From Tanypteryx hageni (lineage: Eukaryota; Arthropoda; Insecta; Odonata; Petaluridae): DNA of 64,000 bases. The DNA is taken from assembly GCA_028673005.1 (NCBI GenBank), contig CM054118.1, forward strand, positions 63,297,401 through 63,361,400, written 5' to 3'. The position numbers and the translations under genes were made by a program. The notes below the pieces were generated by a model, which had not been told where the DNA came from, made no database searches, and saw only the letters and a list, made by a program, of their open reading frames with translations. Within the stretch, counting starts at the first letter, position 1; the number at the start of each line of letters is the position of its first letter. This document shows, piece by piece, positions 22,959 through 34,881 of this stretch.

Positions 22959-25884
22959 CGGATCTCCGGGCGGGGACTGCCTTGAGGAAAACATTTGTCG
23001 AAAGTAAATTACGAATAGGGACTTGGAACGTAAGAACTATGAGAAAGGCAGGAAAGCTAGAGAACTTGAAAGAAGAAATGAGAAGAAATAGAGTTGACAT
23101 TATAGGGCTAAGCGAAACTAGATGGGAGGGAAAAGGACAGTTCGACTCGGAAGAATTCACGGTAGTTTATTCTGGAGGAAATAGTGGGGAAAGGGGAATA
23201 GCTCTGGTACTTAGGAAAGATATTATGAAAAGCGTGACAAAGATAATAGCAACGAACGATAGACTGATGGCAATAAAGCTAAAAGCAGTCCCAGTGGACA
23301 TGCTGATAATCCAGGTATATATACCAACGTCAGCTCATGTCGATGAAGAAATAGATGAGATCTATGAGCAAATTAATGAAATTTAAGAAGAAGACGGAAG
23401 AGGAAAGATAAACTGCATAATAATGGGAGATTGGAACAGCATAGTCGGAGAAGGACAGGAAGAAAATGCTGTCGGGCAATACGGACTTGGGAAGAGAAAT
23501 CGAGGAGGGGAGAAACTCGTAGAATTCTGCATCAATAATGACCTTGTAGTGACTAATACATGGTTCAAAAACCATAAACGAAGGTTATACACATGGAAAA
23601 GCCCAGGAGATAGAATGAGATGCCAAATAGATTACATCCTTGTAAAACAAAGATTCAGGAACAGCATAAAGACCACCAAGGCATTGCAAGGAGCAGACAT
23701 TGATTCAGATCACAGCCTTCTAATAGTTGACGTGAGTACAAAGCTCAAACAAATAAGAAAAACGAGAAGAGAAAGACAGACCTGGGACCTAGAAAAACTG
23801 AAAGAAAGGCAGGATGTAGTAAGCATGAAGTTGGAAGATAACCTAAGAAAGTTGGAAAACAAACCGAAGACCGTTGATATAGAATGGGATGAAATTAAAA
23901 CCAGTATCAAGGATACCTTGGATAAAGAGATTGGAAAACAAGAGAAGAAAATCAGAAAACCATGGATCACGAAGGAAATGCTGGAGAAAATGGATGAGAG
24001 ACGAAAATGGAAAAACGTTAACAGTGAAGAAGGTAGAGCCAACTATAGACGTATAAACAATGAGTTGAGAAGGGTAACAGATAAAGCTAGAGAAAATTGG
24101 ATAAAAGGAAAATGTGATGAAATAGAACAAATGGAGAAGTTAGGACGGTACGATATGATGTACGCTAGGGCACTGGAATTAGAAGATAAGAAGTCTAATG
24201 GAATTTGTGGTAAAGGAATTATGAATACGGATGGGAAGATAGTCTCAGAAACAAAGGATGTAGCACAGGTATGGGAAGAATACATTAAGGAATTATACAG
24301 CAAACAGGCAGGAGAGGGGAAAATAGAACTGGAAAATGAGAAAAACATTGAAGAAGACAACTTAGGACCAAGTATTATGGAGAGCGAAGTAGAAAAAGCG
24401 ATAGTGGAACTAAAGAAGGGGAAAGCCACGGGCAGCGATGGAATACCGGCTGAGATACTTAAAGTCATAGGATCAGAAGGACTAAAAGCGATCACGAAAT
24501 TAATTAATAAGATTTACGAAACGGGAGAGTGGCCTCAGGATTTCCTAGAAGTAACAATGATCCCTCTAAAGAAGAAGCCAAAGGCAATGCAGTGTAAAGA
24601 TTACAGAACTATAAGCCTTCTGTCACACACATCGAAGATCATCACGAGGATTCTTAATAAAAGGCTGGAGAAAAAGGCAGAAGAAATAATGGGGGAAGAT
24701 CAATTCGGTTTCAGAAAAGGACGAGGGACTAGAGATGCTATAGGAGTAGTTAGAATCATATCAGAAAGGGCAATAGAATACAGTCAAGATATCTGCGCAT
24801 GTTTCGTAGACTGGCAGAAGGCATTTGATAGAGTAAATTGGGTAAAGTTGATGAAGATATTAAAGGATATAGGTGTAGACTGGAAAGACAGGAGACTGAT
24901 TAGGAATCTCTATGAGAATCAAGTTGTAAAGGTCAGGTTTGAGAATGTGGACACCTGCGGAATAAATATCGGTAGAGGAGTAAGACAAGGCTGCTGCCTA
25001 TCGCCAACCCTATTCAATATATATGCAGAAAGTCTAATGCAAGAAGCTTTAGAAGGCACAGGGGATTTCAAAATTGGAGGATGGATTATAAGAACAGTAA
25101 AATACGCAGATGATCAAGTACTTCTAGCAAGAAAGGAAGAGGAGCTACAAAAAATGATAAATAGACTAGTGATAACAGGTAGAAAATACGGTATGGAAAT
25201 AAATACAGAAAAATCCAAGGTCATTCGAATATCGGGTAAAGAAGAGAATCTGAACATAACTATTGGGGGAAAGCCATTAGAACAAGTTTCAGAATATAAA
25301 TACCTTGGAAGTATCATAACACGAGAGGCAAAATGTACGGATGAGATCAGTACTAAAATAGGAAAAGCAAAAGCGGCTTTCAGGAGAAAGAAACAACTAC
25401 TTACAGGGAATATAAGGGAAGATATCCGCAAGAAGTTGATAAAATGCTACGTATGGAGTATAGCATTGTATGGGGCAGAAACATGGACGCTAAGGAAAAA
25501 TGACATCAAATACTTGGAAAGCTTTGAAATGTGGACTTGGAGGAGAATGCTGAAGATAAAATGGACAGATAGGATGAAAGACGATGACGTGCTACGAAGA
25601 ATAGGAGAGAAGCGAATGATTATATCGACTATCAGAAAGAGGAAGGCTAACTGGGTTGGACATTACCTGAGGAGAGAGAGTATGATTAAAGACGTGTTAG
25701 AAGGAAAACTAGATGGGAAAAGGGAAAGAGGTAGGAAAAGGTTTCAGCTGATAGACGATTTGAAAGGGAAAGAGAGTTATCAAGATATAAAGAGGACAGC
25801 GGAAAATAGGAGTATATGGAGAACCAGGTTTAACCAAGAATAATCACGGACCTGTCTACGGACAGACTACCTATGATGATGATG
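22959..25884 (+). mobile_element. RTE-like non-LTR retrotransposon, apparently full length (2.93 kb)
   Basis: The element starts CGGATCTCCGGGCGGGGACT, encodes one endonuclease/reverse-transcriptase polyprotein, and ends shortly after the stop with (ATG/GAT)n trinucleotides (CTATGATGATGATG). Short 3' untranslated region, trinucleotide tail and a single APE-type endonuclease plus RT frame fit the RTE clade. The 10-bp ATATATTAAT repeats on both sides indicate complete target-primed insertion, into Helitron-derived sequence. The leader is only about 20 bases, so slight 5' truncation cannot be excluded. Confidence 0.85.
22982..25843 (+). CDS. RTE-like endonuclease/reverse transcriptase polyprotein, one in-frame stop
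   Basis: It copies element RNA into the genome: the endonuclease nicks target DNA and the RT extends from the nick. The single reading frame of about 953 codons is broken only by TAA at 23384-23386; the frame is the same before and after, so this is a nonsense change and not a frameshift. The endonuclease domain (about residues 8-250) shows RIGTWNVRTM, SETRWEG, MGDWNSIVG and SDHSLL. RT motifs follow: KATGSDGIPAEIL, DQFGFRKGRGT, WQKAFDRVNW (motif A Asp), GVRQGCCLSPTLFN (B) and KYADDQVLLA (C, YADD). The C-terminal region has GAETWTLRKND and WVGHYLRRES, typical of this family. No ATG lies at the N terminus: the frame opens with TTG AGG, so the true start may be elsewhere or mutated. All catalytic residues I can see are present. 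As annotated it would make a truncated endonuclease and a separate fragment from ATG 23423 (806 codons). Confidence 0.92.
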
Positions 25885-26059
25885 ATATATTAATAATATC
25901 CTGCTGTAGTAATATCCAAAACCTCAGTTTCTCAATTTAAATCGGTTGTTTACTTAACGACAATGAAAAAGGTATGCAGATACAACTTACTAATTATAAG
26001 TGATTTATAGACACAATTTGTATTTATTGGCGCATTTATGATAAGGTAGATAGATTGTT
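25885..26059. other. Right target duplication and flank of the RTE
   Basis: ATATATTAAT at 25885-25894 matches the left flank of the retrotransposon. The remainder is AT-rich with no clear coding. Confidence 0.5.
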
Positions 26060-26419
26060 ATAACAGCAAATATTGCGTGAAATTTGTTTGATACAATAAA
26101 TGGGAAGAAAATGAATATGCGTAGTATTGTAATAATGAAATCGCTCCAAGCGACAGCAATTTGCCATTCATTCTCAAGCGACGACAATTTCCCATCATTC
26201 CAGCTTTTGACGTTACAATCAACAAAATTCAAGGCCAAACTTCCTATTTGACAGAGCCCGTCTTCTCACATGGACAACTGTACGTTGCATTGTCAAGATC
26301 AAAAAATCGAAACAACATCAAAGTCTCAAATTAAGGAAAATTCTGCACAAGGTCAACTGCTTGGCACTGGTGAATGGTTTACAAAGAACGTTCTCTTGCA
26401 AGAAGTTTTCCAAAATTAA
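26060..26419 (+). pseudogene. Helitron Rep/helicase, second C-terminal remnant
   Basis: From about 26137 the frame gives [30 protein letters not shown] and [15 protein letters not shown], then a stop at 26332-26334. A one-base shift restores SAQGQLLGTGEWFTKNVLLQ and a final stop at 26417-26419. These are the end motifs of the Helitron PIF1-like helicase. About six residues usual between QGQT and the EPVFSHG block are missing, a small deletion. Upstream (26060-26136) only faint similarity in another frame is seen. The protein differs from the tail at 22308-22475 and lies on the opposite strand, so it belongs to another Helitron copy. The 3' hairpin and CTRR end were not identified. Confidence 0.85.
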
Positions 26420-29400
26420 TGAATAAAAACTTGATTTAAGTTATCTCACAAACAATTTTTTTTTAAATATACTATCATCGCCGCTTTTCAGGACTACTGC
26501 AACAATTCCGTCCTAGCAGGGGTTATCGGCTTAATACTTAATTCACGCATACCCGCCATACGTAACGGGCAATTACGGTAGTTGCATTAAATAGCAAGAA
26601 AGAAAAATTCTTGAGAATATTTACTCCGATAGGAACATTCCTACACACCTGTGCACACGTGCGGTAACGTAGGCCTGGTTGGGAATCATTTTACTGACGA
26701 AATTCAAAATGCTATATGTTGTCTGTCACAAACAGTGGCACAACAAGTGGCGAGCCTTATAAAGAGCGGTTAAAAAATAATTAATATGAATTTCTCGATG
26801 AAGGCGAATATAATTTACCAGGAATTTTTTTTTAATAAACAAAAATAAGGGGAGGGCAGACTTCGGTATAAAGAAGCTTCGTTGCCAGAGATATGCCTGC
26901 ATTGCAATACTGAGAGCCCTGGAAATTTCTCAAAAAAATAAATTTTGAAAAATAGTTTCAGAATTCTCTTTAAAAAATTAAAAATTTTGAGGGCAACGTG
27001 ACAGAATAATTGATAAACAATTAAAAATTATTTAACCTTATATGACAATAAATATAGAATGAAAAATAAGTTCAAAAAGTGCTAAATCGTCGTAGTTTAC
27101 ATTTATGCCACCACATCGGCGAGGCGTTAGCTGCTTGTAACAAGTAGCTCTACCGCGGCAGTTGGCGGAACCATTTCAGCGATACGGAATTAGGTGCATA
27201 ATTGATTTTGTCAACAACAATAAAGTTTCAAATTTTTGCATTATAAATTCGTATTAAGAAAAAAATAATATAATTATTTATTCATTTCTGTGTACGGATT
27301 GTAGTTAGGAATTTTTTTATTGAATTTTCCTTTTTTGTAACATCTTTAATCTTGTTCGAGTAAAATTAATATTTTATACGTACGTCATTTATTATATATT
27401 TACTAACTTATGATACAATCGACTTCTAACTATATATCCATGCAAAAATATGAACCTCATGTTGTCTGACATTACAAAAATCAAATGACCATTATTCTAT
27501 TTCTAGCTTTATTAACAAATGTACTTAAAAGAATGCCGATGGAGTCAACTAAAGAGGAAGCATGACACAAATTACAATTAAATACCCTTGTAATCACTTA
27601 GGGGCCGAGTATTATCTTTTGCGGTGGAATTCGCAAAATCAGGTATGTACTTGAAGTATTAAAAAACTTGGATAATTCCTGCTATAGGTCACATAGCGCT
27701 TGAACCTTCAACACGGAAAAGGATTTCGTTTAAGAAGGTTACCCTGTTTTCTGAATTTTAAGCATCTAACCACCTTCACTTTCAGTACTACCGCGCAACT
27801 GCTTTAAGGTGACGATTCACTCAATAAATCCTATATTCTAATCCAGGCGTACCAAAACTGTCAGCTGCAGAAACCTAAAATCAGATGGGTCTTGTCTCAA
27901 TTGAATATTTATTTATTTTTTTAAATCACGGTTTGATAAGTAAAAGTATATTTTTGAACACGCAATCCATTATGGTTATACCAATAAATGATGGACTTGC
28001 GAAAATACGGTTTTTCAATCACTCTCTGTGACTTTAATCGCTCATTAACATTAATAAACAATGGAATTTTCGCATGTAAAAGCAACTGTAATGCATATAC
28101 TATATGCGCTCCTATAGTTTTACTTATAGATCAATTAATGCGTCATATCAATCCTTCCATAAACAAATGAAAAAGCGGACTGCAGAAACGACAACTCCTA
28201 ACAATATCCAAGGTTAAATCTTTCTTATAATTGTAACCTGTAATTGTAAGTTCCATATTAGCTCATTCACATTCTCCTCATGCAAGTTTCAGCAGGTCCA
28301 TGGAATCGATAGTTATAATTGAGACCCTATGATAGAATGACAACCGATAAACCGATAGAAAGTTATAAATCAATAATTCTGGAACTCTTCATCTGATTAA
28401 TAAATGTTATAATCACGTTTCAACTAAGATAAATGCTCAAAACATTAATGAAGGAAAGGATTAACATTAAGATGGAAAACTAAATACTAACTTTCTGCCA
28501 TTAGAGAGAAACGATTATAAAGCATGAGAGATTTTAATTAATTTTTGCTGCATACTGTATTCTATGTTAGCAAATAATTTTATAAGAGTATATGATACTT
28601 TACAATGCACACTTATCTAACGGAATTCGATAATTAGGCAATTTATATAGAGAAGGCAAGATTAAAACGTACTAAGGCATTACATATTATCTTTAGTGTT
28701 CACATAGCATCGCCTTTATGACATAGTCATTACTTTTAACGTTATAAATAGCTTCTAAACTTATTGTAAACTTGACCATTTTATATTTTGAAAAAGATTT
28801 ATATAACGGAGCAGTGGAAAACAAAATTCTTATTTATGTAAAGTCAAACAAAATGTGAAGGATTAATGTCAAATTGACATAAATATTCAATATATTTTGT
28901 TTCCGTCCAATGCCTCGTGAAAGCTTAATTATGACTTTCCTTTCTGGACATAGTTCAACAATCCTTACATTTTTTACTATCGGAGGCGCCGACGTTACAA
29001 AAGGATTGGTTGAGAAAATCGCGAAGAACTATTGGAACTTAGGCGATAAATAATGCGTCCGAGAAATAGCTTTGAATTCTAACAAGACATTTATGGCCGG
29101 AGGACGGCGGCAAATAGACAGAGCCTACGGAGAATTTGGCCGGTCGCCATCTTGGCTTTAAAGAGATCTGTCGGATCTTCTATAAATCACCCATGTTTTT
29201 CATCCAAAAGGCATGTAACAATCGAAATCTAACTGTGACTAGGGATTCAAGAAAAAAATTCCCCGAATAATACGGGCAACCGCTAATTTCATTTCACCCC
29301 TTAACAACGACCCTAAAGAGGCACGGATAAAAGTTGGCAACGTTAAAAGATAATTTCCGTGTTGATCGGATCATGAAAATTGCGGGATGAGATCCGTTAC

Positions 29401-29439
29401 GGGAAAAAATAGGAAAAAGTTAATCTCGAAGCGAGCGAT
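26420..29439. other. No gene recognised
   Basis: Three kilobases of AT-rich sequence. No open frame with a recognisable domain, no inverted-repeat element and no tRNA were found. Confidence 0.5.
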
Positions 29440-30000
29440 AAAAAATGGAAGAAGTAAAGGAAACTTGATAGAACACAAGGGAGAAATAAACGAAGAGATA
29501 GATAAAGAGGAGAGGAGAAATGCGGATAACAGAAAAGAAAAATAAAGGAGAATAGAGATAGCGATAGAAAGAGGGAGAGAGAAAGAGAGAAGATGGAAGA
29601 GAAAGGACTGAGTCCGAGTATGCATTGATCGGGCAGGAGGCTTTCGAGCATGGTTGCCATGGTAACGGCTGTGCGGAGGGGGAGGGGAGGAACGGTGGGT
29701 GGGAGAGGCAGGTGGACGGGGGGAAGAGGTTTCCGTTTTGGGAAAGGCGAAAGGAGAGGGAGGGGCGGGGAGAAGGGGGAGGGGTGAAGAGGTAGGGAGG
29801 CGATAAAGCAAGGGGGGGAGAGATGTGATAGGGACAGAGGAGAGAGAGAGAGAGAAAAGGAGATAGATGGAGAGAGATAGAGGAGGGAGATGGAAAGGGA
29901 GAGAGAGAGAGGCAGCGAGGGAGGCAAAATTTAGAGAGGGTGCGAAACATAGAGTGGCGCCTCTCTCATTCCAGACTAGACGGCGCCTGCAATCGGATGG
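29440..30000 (+). repeat. Purine-rich (GA) tract
   Basis: Long stretches of G and A on the plus strand with GAGAGA runs, interrupted by a short mixed patch at about 29610-29690. Overlapping minus-strand frames of 176-282 codons rich in Ser, Leu and Pro are composition artefacts. It is followed by a GT-rich patch near 30037-30065. Confidence 0.85.
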
Positions 30001-30202
30001 TGGGAGGAACCACAAGGAGGAAATGACTCTGCGTGCGTTTGTGTGTGTGTGTGTGCGTTTGTGTGCGCGAGACGCGATTGGAGGGGAAATTATCGAGGAT
30101 AATATACCGATTGAAGAAAATGGGCAATTCTTGAGATAAACGAGAGCGCGAAAAATAAATTTTTGCGAGCGGAGATGAACTCCAGAGGAAAGTTCAAAAA
30201 GG

Positions 30203-30217
30203 GATATATATATACAC

Positions 30218-30280
<63 letters not shown>
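30203..30280. repeat. (TA)n microsatellite
   Basis: Nearly pure alternating TA with minor CA and GT interruptions in the first half. Confidence 0.95.
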
Positions 30281-30281
<1 letters not shown>

Positions 30282-32269
30282 TAGGCGTTGGGTTCGAAAT
30301 GGAAGATGGAAATTTCCATCAATAGACTGAAATTTTTCTGTATATCGTCGCACCGCTTAAACCGCTCGTGACTCGTAGAACCATCCGAAACATCCAACAA
30401 TGCAGAATGTGTTCCGAGGGCTCCATTCAACTTTTCGACATCGATGCGCGTTTTCGGCGCTGGCATATCGAATCGTTTGAGACACATACGAGTTGCCGCG
30501 ATTTAAAACGAATTTTCAATAGAGATTAATTTACGCGCAAGATAAATGGTATTTGATCAATAGAAAAATATTTAATTTTTAATTGAAAAAGCCATACACA
30601 CACACACACATTGAGTGCTATTGAAATAAAAACTCCTTATGAATGAGTGTGCAAAAGATTACGCGTTTGTAAAAAAGGGGATGATTATGTGGCATAGCCA
30701 AGATTTTTGAAAATATTACCCCACGTAGAGACTTGAATTCGATAAATATGCGCGGAAATGTTAGATAATATTTAATAAATCCAATAAAAATACACCCAAG
30801 CAATCGCTTGCAAAATAATTAGAGATCAAATGAGAACATTTTGAAAAAAGTGGATACCAGTATGAAATTTTCTTCGAAAGCAGCTCAGAGCGTCAGAATT
30901 CCGTTCTTTAGGATTACTATAAAAGTGTTCTCGTAAGCCTCAGGCCTTGAGACATGTCACGATTTATGACGCGGGCCCATCATCCCGCGGCTTTCATCAT
31001 ACGTCGCCATAGAATACTTGCTCTTCTCTGTGATCTATTCAAAATCACGCGCGGAAAATTAGCGGAAAGTGCAGAGATTTAGATTTCATCGGCATTTTAT
31101 ATGGTTCGAAAATATTTCCGTCATTTTACCTTCGTGAACTTTATCTTTGTAAAAGTTCTTCTTTAAATATTGAAAGACCGTTAATCCTTGCGAGTTTCGG
31201 CAACCAACCCTTTTCGCTCGTAAAATGATTATATGCACGAAACGTAGACTTAAAGAAAAATAAATATGGATATTTTCCTCTAGTTTCCTCAAGAAATTGG
31301 AAATTTTACTTCATTTCCTACGTTTTAATTACAGGAGCGATTTTTTACGAATACAGAGGACTTTTATTTAGATGAAAAATATAATCCTTAAGCTTATCGC
31401 GCATGCGCCTCTACATTTCTTCGGGAGAATCTCAACGCTTCGATGCGTTCGTTTTATAGATTTCGTGAGAATCAGAAGATATCGACCCCCTCAACCAATA
31501 AGAGATGTCATTCCACACTGGAAGGCGTTTGGGGTTGCCACAGAAACAATGGACGGAATAAGAAAGTACCCTTAAAACCTTCGCTACAATTTGACGCACT
31601 AGAATGATTCGAATCACTATAAAAAGTTCGGAGGCCAAAAACAAACGAAGGAGCTGCTAAGGAGAGAACGCGAATTTAGGAAATGTCATTTCCAAGGCAA
31701 AACAAAAACGAATCTGCAGGGGAGAGGAGTGGTAGGTGACGTTGAACGTAATTCTCCGAAGGGACTCTGAGGGATGGAAGAATAGACAGAAAGGAGACTC
31801 GATTCTTCGAAAAGTCATGCGATCCAAGGTTTCCGCCCTGGTATGCGCTTAAAAATTTGCTCTTTTAACGAAAAATAAAACACGGCACGCCTCTTTCAGC
31901 CAAATTAGAGTCACGTAAGCTCCCAAAAAAAACACCAAAGAGATGAAAAGATAATCGTGTCTCACAAACAACAACTCATAAAGGTGTCACCATTTAAACC
32001 CTTCGCGGTGTTATTATGTTGAGAGCATGACATTCTTCGTCGTATCAGTTCAAGCGTGGCTAGATCCTAGAAACGAACGACTTCCTTCGTCGAAAGATGA
32101 AGGTTTTGCATTATGCTACAGATAAAGAGGAATTTATTTGTCCTCTGAATAAAAACCAGAATTGTGCCTAACGCTTCGAGCCGTGTCGCTTCATCTCCAC
32201 TTTAATCCCTATCCCAGCCATTTTCACCTTATATTTAAGTTGCAATGTTTATTCGCTACGAGGTAGTAA
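30281..32269. other. No gene recognised
   Basis: Mixed sequence with a (CA)n run at 30596-30610. Around 30880-31040 the sequence is less AT-rich and looks unique, but has no coding signal. Small frames at 31086-31292 and 31372-31575 lack motifs. Confidence 0.45.
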
Positions 32270-32646
32270 CAGTGTTGCCAGCTGCCAAAAAATAAATCCA
32301 CTAAATGGTTGTGAACAATCTCCTAGATTTAGACGAAAATAAGCTAGGGATTTTATCCACGTCACTTTCCTATCTTCCCTACAAATTAAGCGCGCATCAT
32401 TTCACAGAATTCCTGAAGGCACACCATGTATTAAATACATAAAATATGATCTTTTTGTAGAAGAAGGAAATTATTATAGAAGATTTAAACTTTTTTAAAT
32501 TTTGTAAACACGTTAGCAAAAACATCAAAATTCATTTATAAAATAAGCGATAAAATCCGCTTAGCGGATTTTAAAGATTTTTGAACTCCAGATGAACAAC
32601 GAAATAAGCCAGATCTAGCGGAAAATGCCTCAGATTGGCAACACTG
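32270..32646. mobile_element. hAT-type MITE, 377 bp (CAGTGTTGCCA ends)
   Basis: Left end CAGTGTTGCCAG, right end TTGGCAACACTG, inverted repeats of each other. Flanking 8-mers GGTAGTAA and GATAGCTA agree at 5 of 8, an eroded duplication at best. Near both ends are related inner motifs (CTCCTAGATTTAG; CCAGATCTAGCGG). No protein. Ends reading CAGTGTTGCCA are common among arthropod hAT MITEs. Confidence 0.7.
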
Positions 32647-32679
32647 GATAGCTAATGGCAGAACCTCTATCAAGGACGC

Positions 32680-33050
32680 AAACTCGGCGGCTGCAGGTCC
32701 ACGCAATGCGTGGGGCCCCCGAGCTTTTTGGGGGCCCCGAAAAAAAATGTTAGAAGACTCACTAAATTGAATGAACAAGAAACCAAGGATTATCTAAAAA
32801 GAGCTATAAAAATATATAACCAAATTATCGACCAAGGCCTTTCGCTGATGAGTTGATAGACAAATTATCAAAATTGAAAAGGCGAAAAATTCAATCAAAA
32901 TGAAAATCATACATCTTTTCGGAATTGAAATTTTGTAAATATCGATAAAAGATTAAACCCACGTGAAAATAATTTTATAACGATTTTTATATACATGGGG
33001 CACCTAAACTTTTACGTGCACTGGGACCCAAAAAATCGCCCGACCTCTTA
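32680..33050. mobile_element. Possible GC-ended element remnant
   Basis: Contains a strong GC palindrome (GGGGCCCCCGAGC..GGGGGCCCCG at about 32711-32739) next to AT-rich interior, a layout like the hAT MITE at 828-1387. No second end or target duplication could be matched, so the call is tentative. Confidence 0.25.
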
Positions 33051-33991
33051 CGTATCTTTCTGGAATACGTTGCTATTTTTATTGTGACTGTCGTTCGTAG
33101 AATGTGGAGTGCGTAATACTGACGAAGTCAAAATTAATCTTTTTTCTGGGAATGGTGTGTTTCTTCTGGAGTCGACCAATACCACTGGGTAGCGTCGAAA
33201 TAACTTTTACAGCGGGTAGCGCTTAAGGACTGAAATTTCATTTTTTGAGTTAGTTTATATTCTACGTTTTATTTGTCCAAGTGTTCCTTACGTTTTTCCA
33301 TGCCAGCGAGACTGGCAAGAGGGATTTATACGGTCTTGATCTGATAGATGTAAAGGACGTGTAGCGAGAAAAGGCATTCGGCAACAAAATTCGAACTACC
33401 CTAGGATTTTCCGACATTTTGCCTCGTAAACGCGCTGCCTTATTTTTTTACTGCCTACGACGCCGTCGATTTACCGAGCGTGGGAGGAGGAGAATGGGTG
33501 GGGTGATGGGGATTCCCTGCAAGTACTTTGGCATCCAACCGAGCTGCGACGACGCGTCCAACTAGAGAAAGAGAGAGAGAGAGAGAGGGTGGCGTCACAC
33601 TAGCGGCCAAACGGCCCCCGCCCACTCCTCCTTTAAGCCATCTCTTTTTGTGTCTCAGTGCCTTGTAGTCGCCGCCCCGCCCGAGAGCGGGCGCCGTATC
33701 GACGAAACGAGAACCGTTAACAAAAAACAATCGTTACGGGCGCATCGCAACTGCACTCGGAGCCGACTTCGAACGTGAAAGAGCGCGAGGAACGCACGAG
33801 CGAGGGTCTTCGCGAAAGAAATCAAACGCGCGGGATTAATTATGCTGCCGAAATAGCCTCTAGTGTGAAGATAATTTTCCGTTCCCATTTTGGGTGGTGA
33901 TGACGCTCCGACGAATAAATAAATGCTGATCAAATACAACTCGAGTTTGTATCCTAAGCCTTATGCAACCATCGAAACATTTTCTCGATCT
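33051..33991. other. No gene recognised; GC-rich patch
   Basis: Bases 33470-33800 are GC-rich with a (GA)n run at about 33565-33587 and GGGCGG-like motifs. Open frames on the minus strand (33455-33730) are low complexity. It could be regulatory or 5' untranslated DNA; nothing shows this directly. Confidence 0.4.
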
Positions 33992-34000
33992 GTGAAAATT

Positions 34001-34872
34001 GGTTTAGCGATTTTTCGTCACAGAAAATTCGTCACGACAATTGGTTCCAGACATTTGGACATAGGGACAATTGGTACCTGCGACATTTTGTCACATACGG
34101 CTTTTGGTACCTAGGACATTTCGTCACAAGCGGCATTTGGTACCTACGACACCTATGACATTTGGTACCTGCAACATATATTAAACGTCATTGCAGCTTA
34201 TGCAACAATGTTTCTGATATAATACCTGTGATAAAAGATAATGCCATAATTCAGAAACACGAAATCGCGATATTTCGAATAGTTTTAGGGATAAGTATTA
34301 ATGAAAGTATAATGAGACGTTATTTCATTGGAAATTTAATTCATCCATTTTTATTCTATTAAATATTTTCTAATATGTCATAAATAATATATCATAAATA
34401 AATTTCCAACATGCGTATCGTCCCGAGTACTTTGATACCCATGAAGCCCACATTCCTGGACAGAAACCCATATCCCTCCACCCCTCTCCCCGCCGATTCC
34501 GATTAAACTTGCTGGATATACATAAATTTCCAACATACATATCGTCGGGAGTACTTTGATACCCATGAAGCCTATGTTCCCAGAAAGAATCCTCAAACGT
34601 AACGTGTGACGAAAACTAATGTGTGACGAAAATAAGTTTGTGACGTAAAGTCGCAGTTGCCAATTATTTTCCATGACGAATAATCGCTGGTACCAATTTT
34701 TATGTGTGACCAAATGTCGCTGGTGCCAATAATTTTTTGCGACGAATTTAAATGTGTGACGAGTTGTCGCAGTTACCATTTTGAAAGTGTGGCGAAATGT
34801 CGCAGGCACCAATTGTCATCTGTGACGAGGTGTCGCAGTGACGAATTTTCTGTGACGAGAAGTCGCGACACC
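34001..34872. mobile_element. Foldback/MULE-like element with CGTCACA arm arrays, 872 bp
   Basis: An exact 9-bp repeat GTGAAAATT flanks the element (33992-34000 and 34873-34881). Left end GGTTTAGCGATTTTTCGTCA and inverted right end GGTGTCGCGACTTCTCGTCA match at most positions. Each arm is an array of diverged short units built from GGTACC, TGCGACATTT and CGTCACA: left arm about 34001-34186, right arm about 34595-34872 in opposite orientation. A 9-bp duplication and long repeat-built inverted arms are features of Mutator-like and Drosophila FB-type foldback elements. The core (34187-34594) encodes no transposase, so the copy is non-autonomous. Confidence 0.8.
34401..34590. repeat. Direct duplication inside the foldback core
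   Basis: A block starting AATTTCCAACATGCGTATCG near 34401 recurs near 34528 as AATTTCCAACATACATATCG; both continue GAGTACTTTGATACCCATGA. The period is about 127 bp, with roughly 60 bp well conserved. Confidence 0.8.
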
Positions 34873-34881
34873 GTGAAAATT

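Noticed and set aside
23330..25431. Several minus-strand frames of 69-150 codons opposite the retrotransposon
   Set aside because: They are antisense shadows of the RT frame, rich in Ser, Phe and Ile from the purine-rich sense codons.
29371..30219. 282-codon minus-strand frame and two 176-codon partners
   Set aside because: Same artefact over a GA-rich tract; low complexity and no domain.
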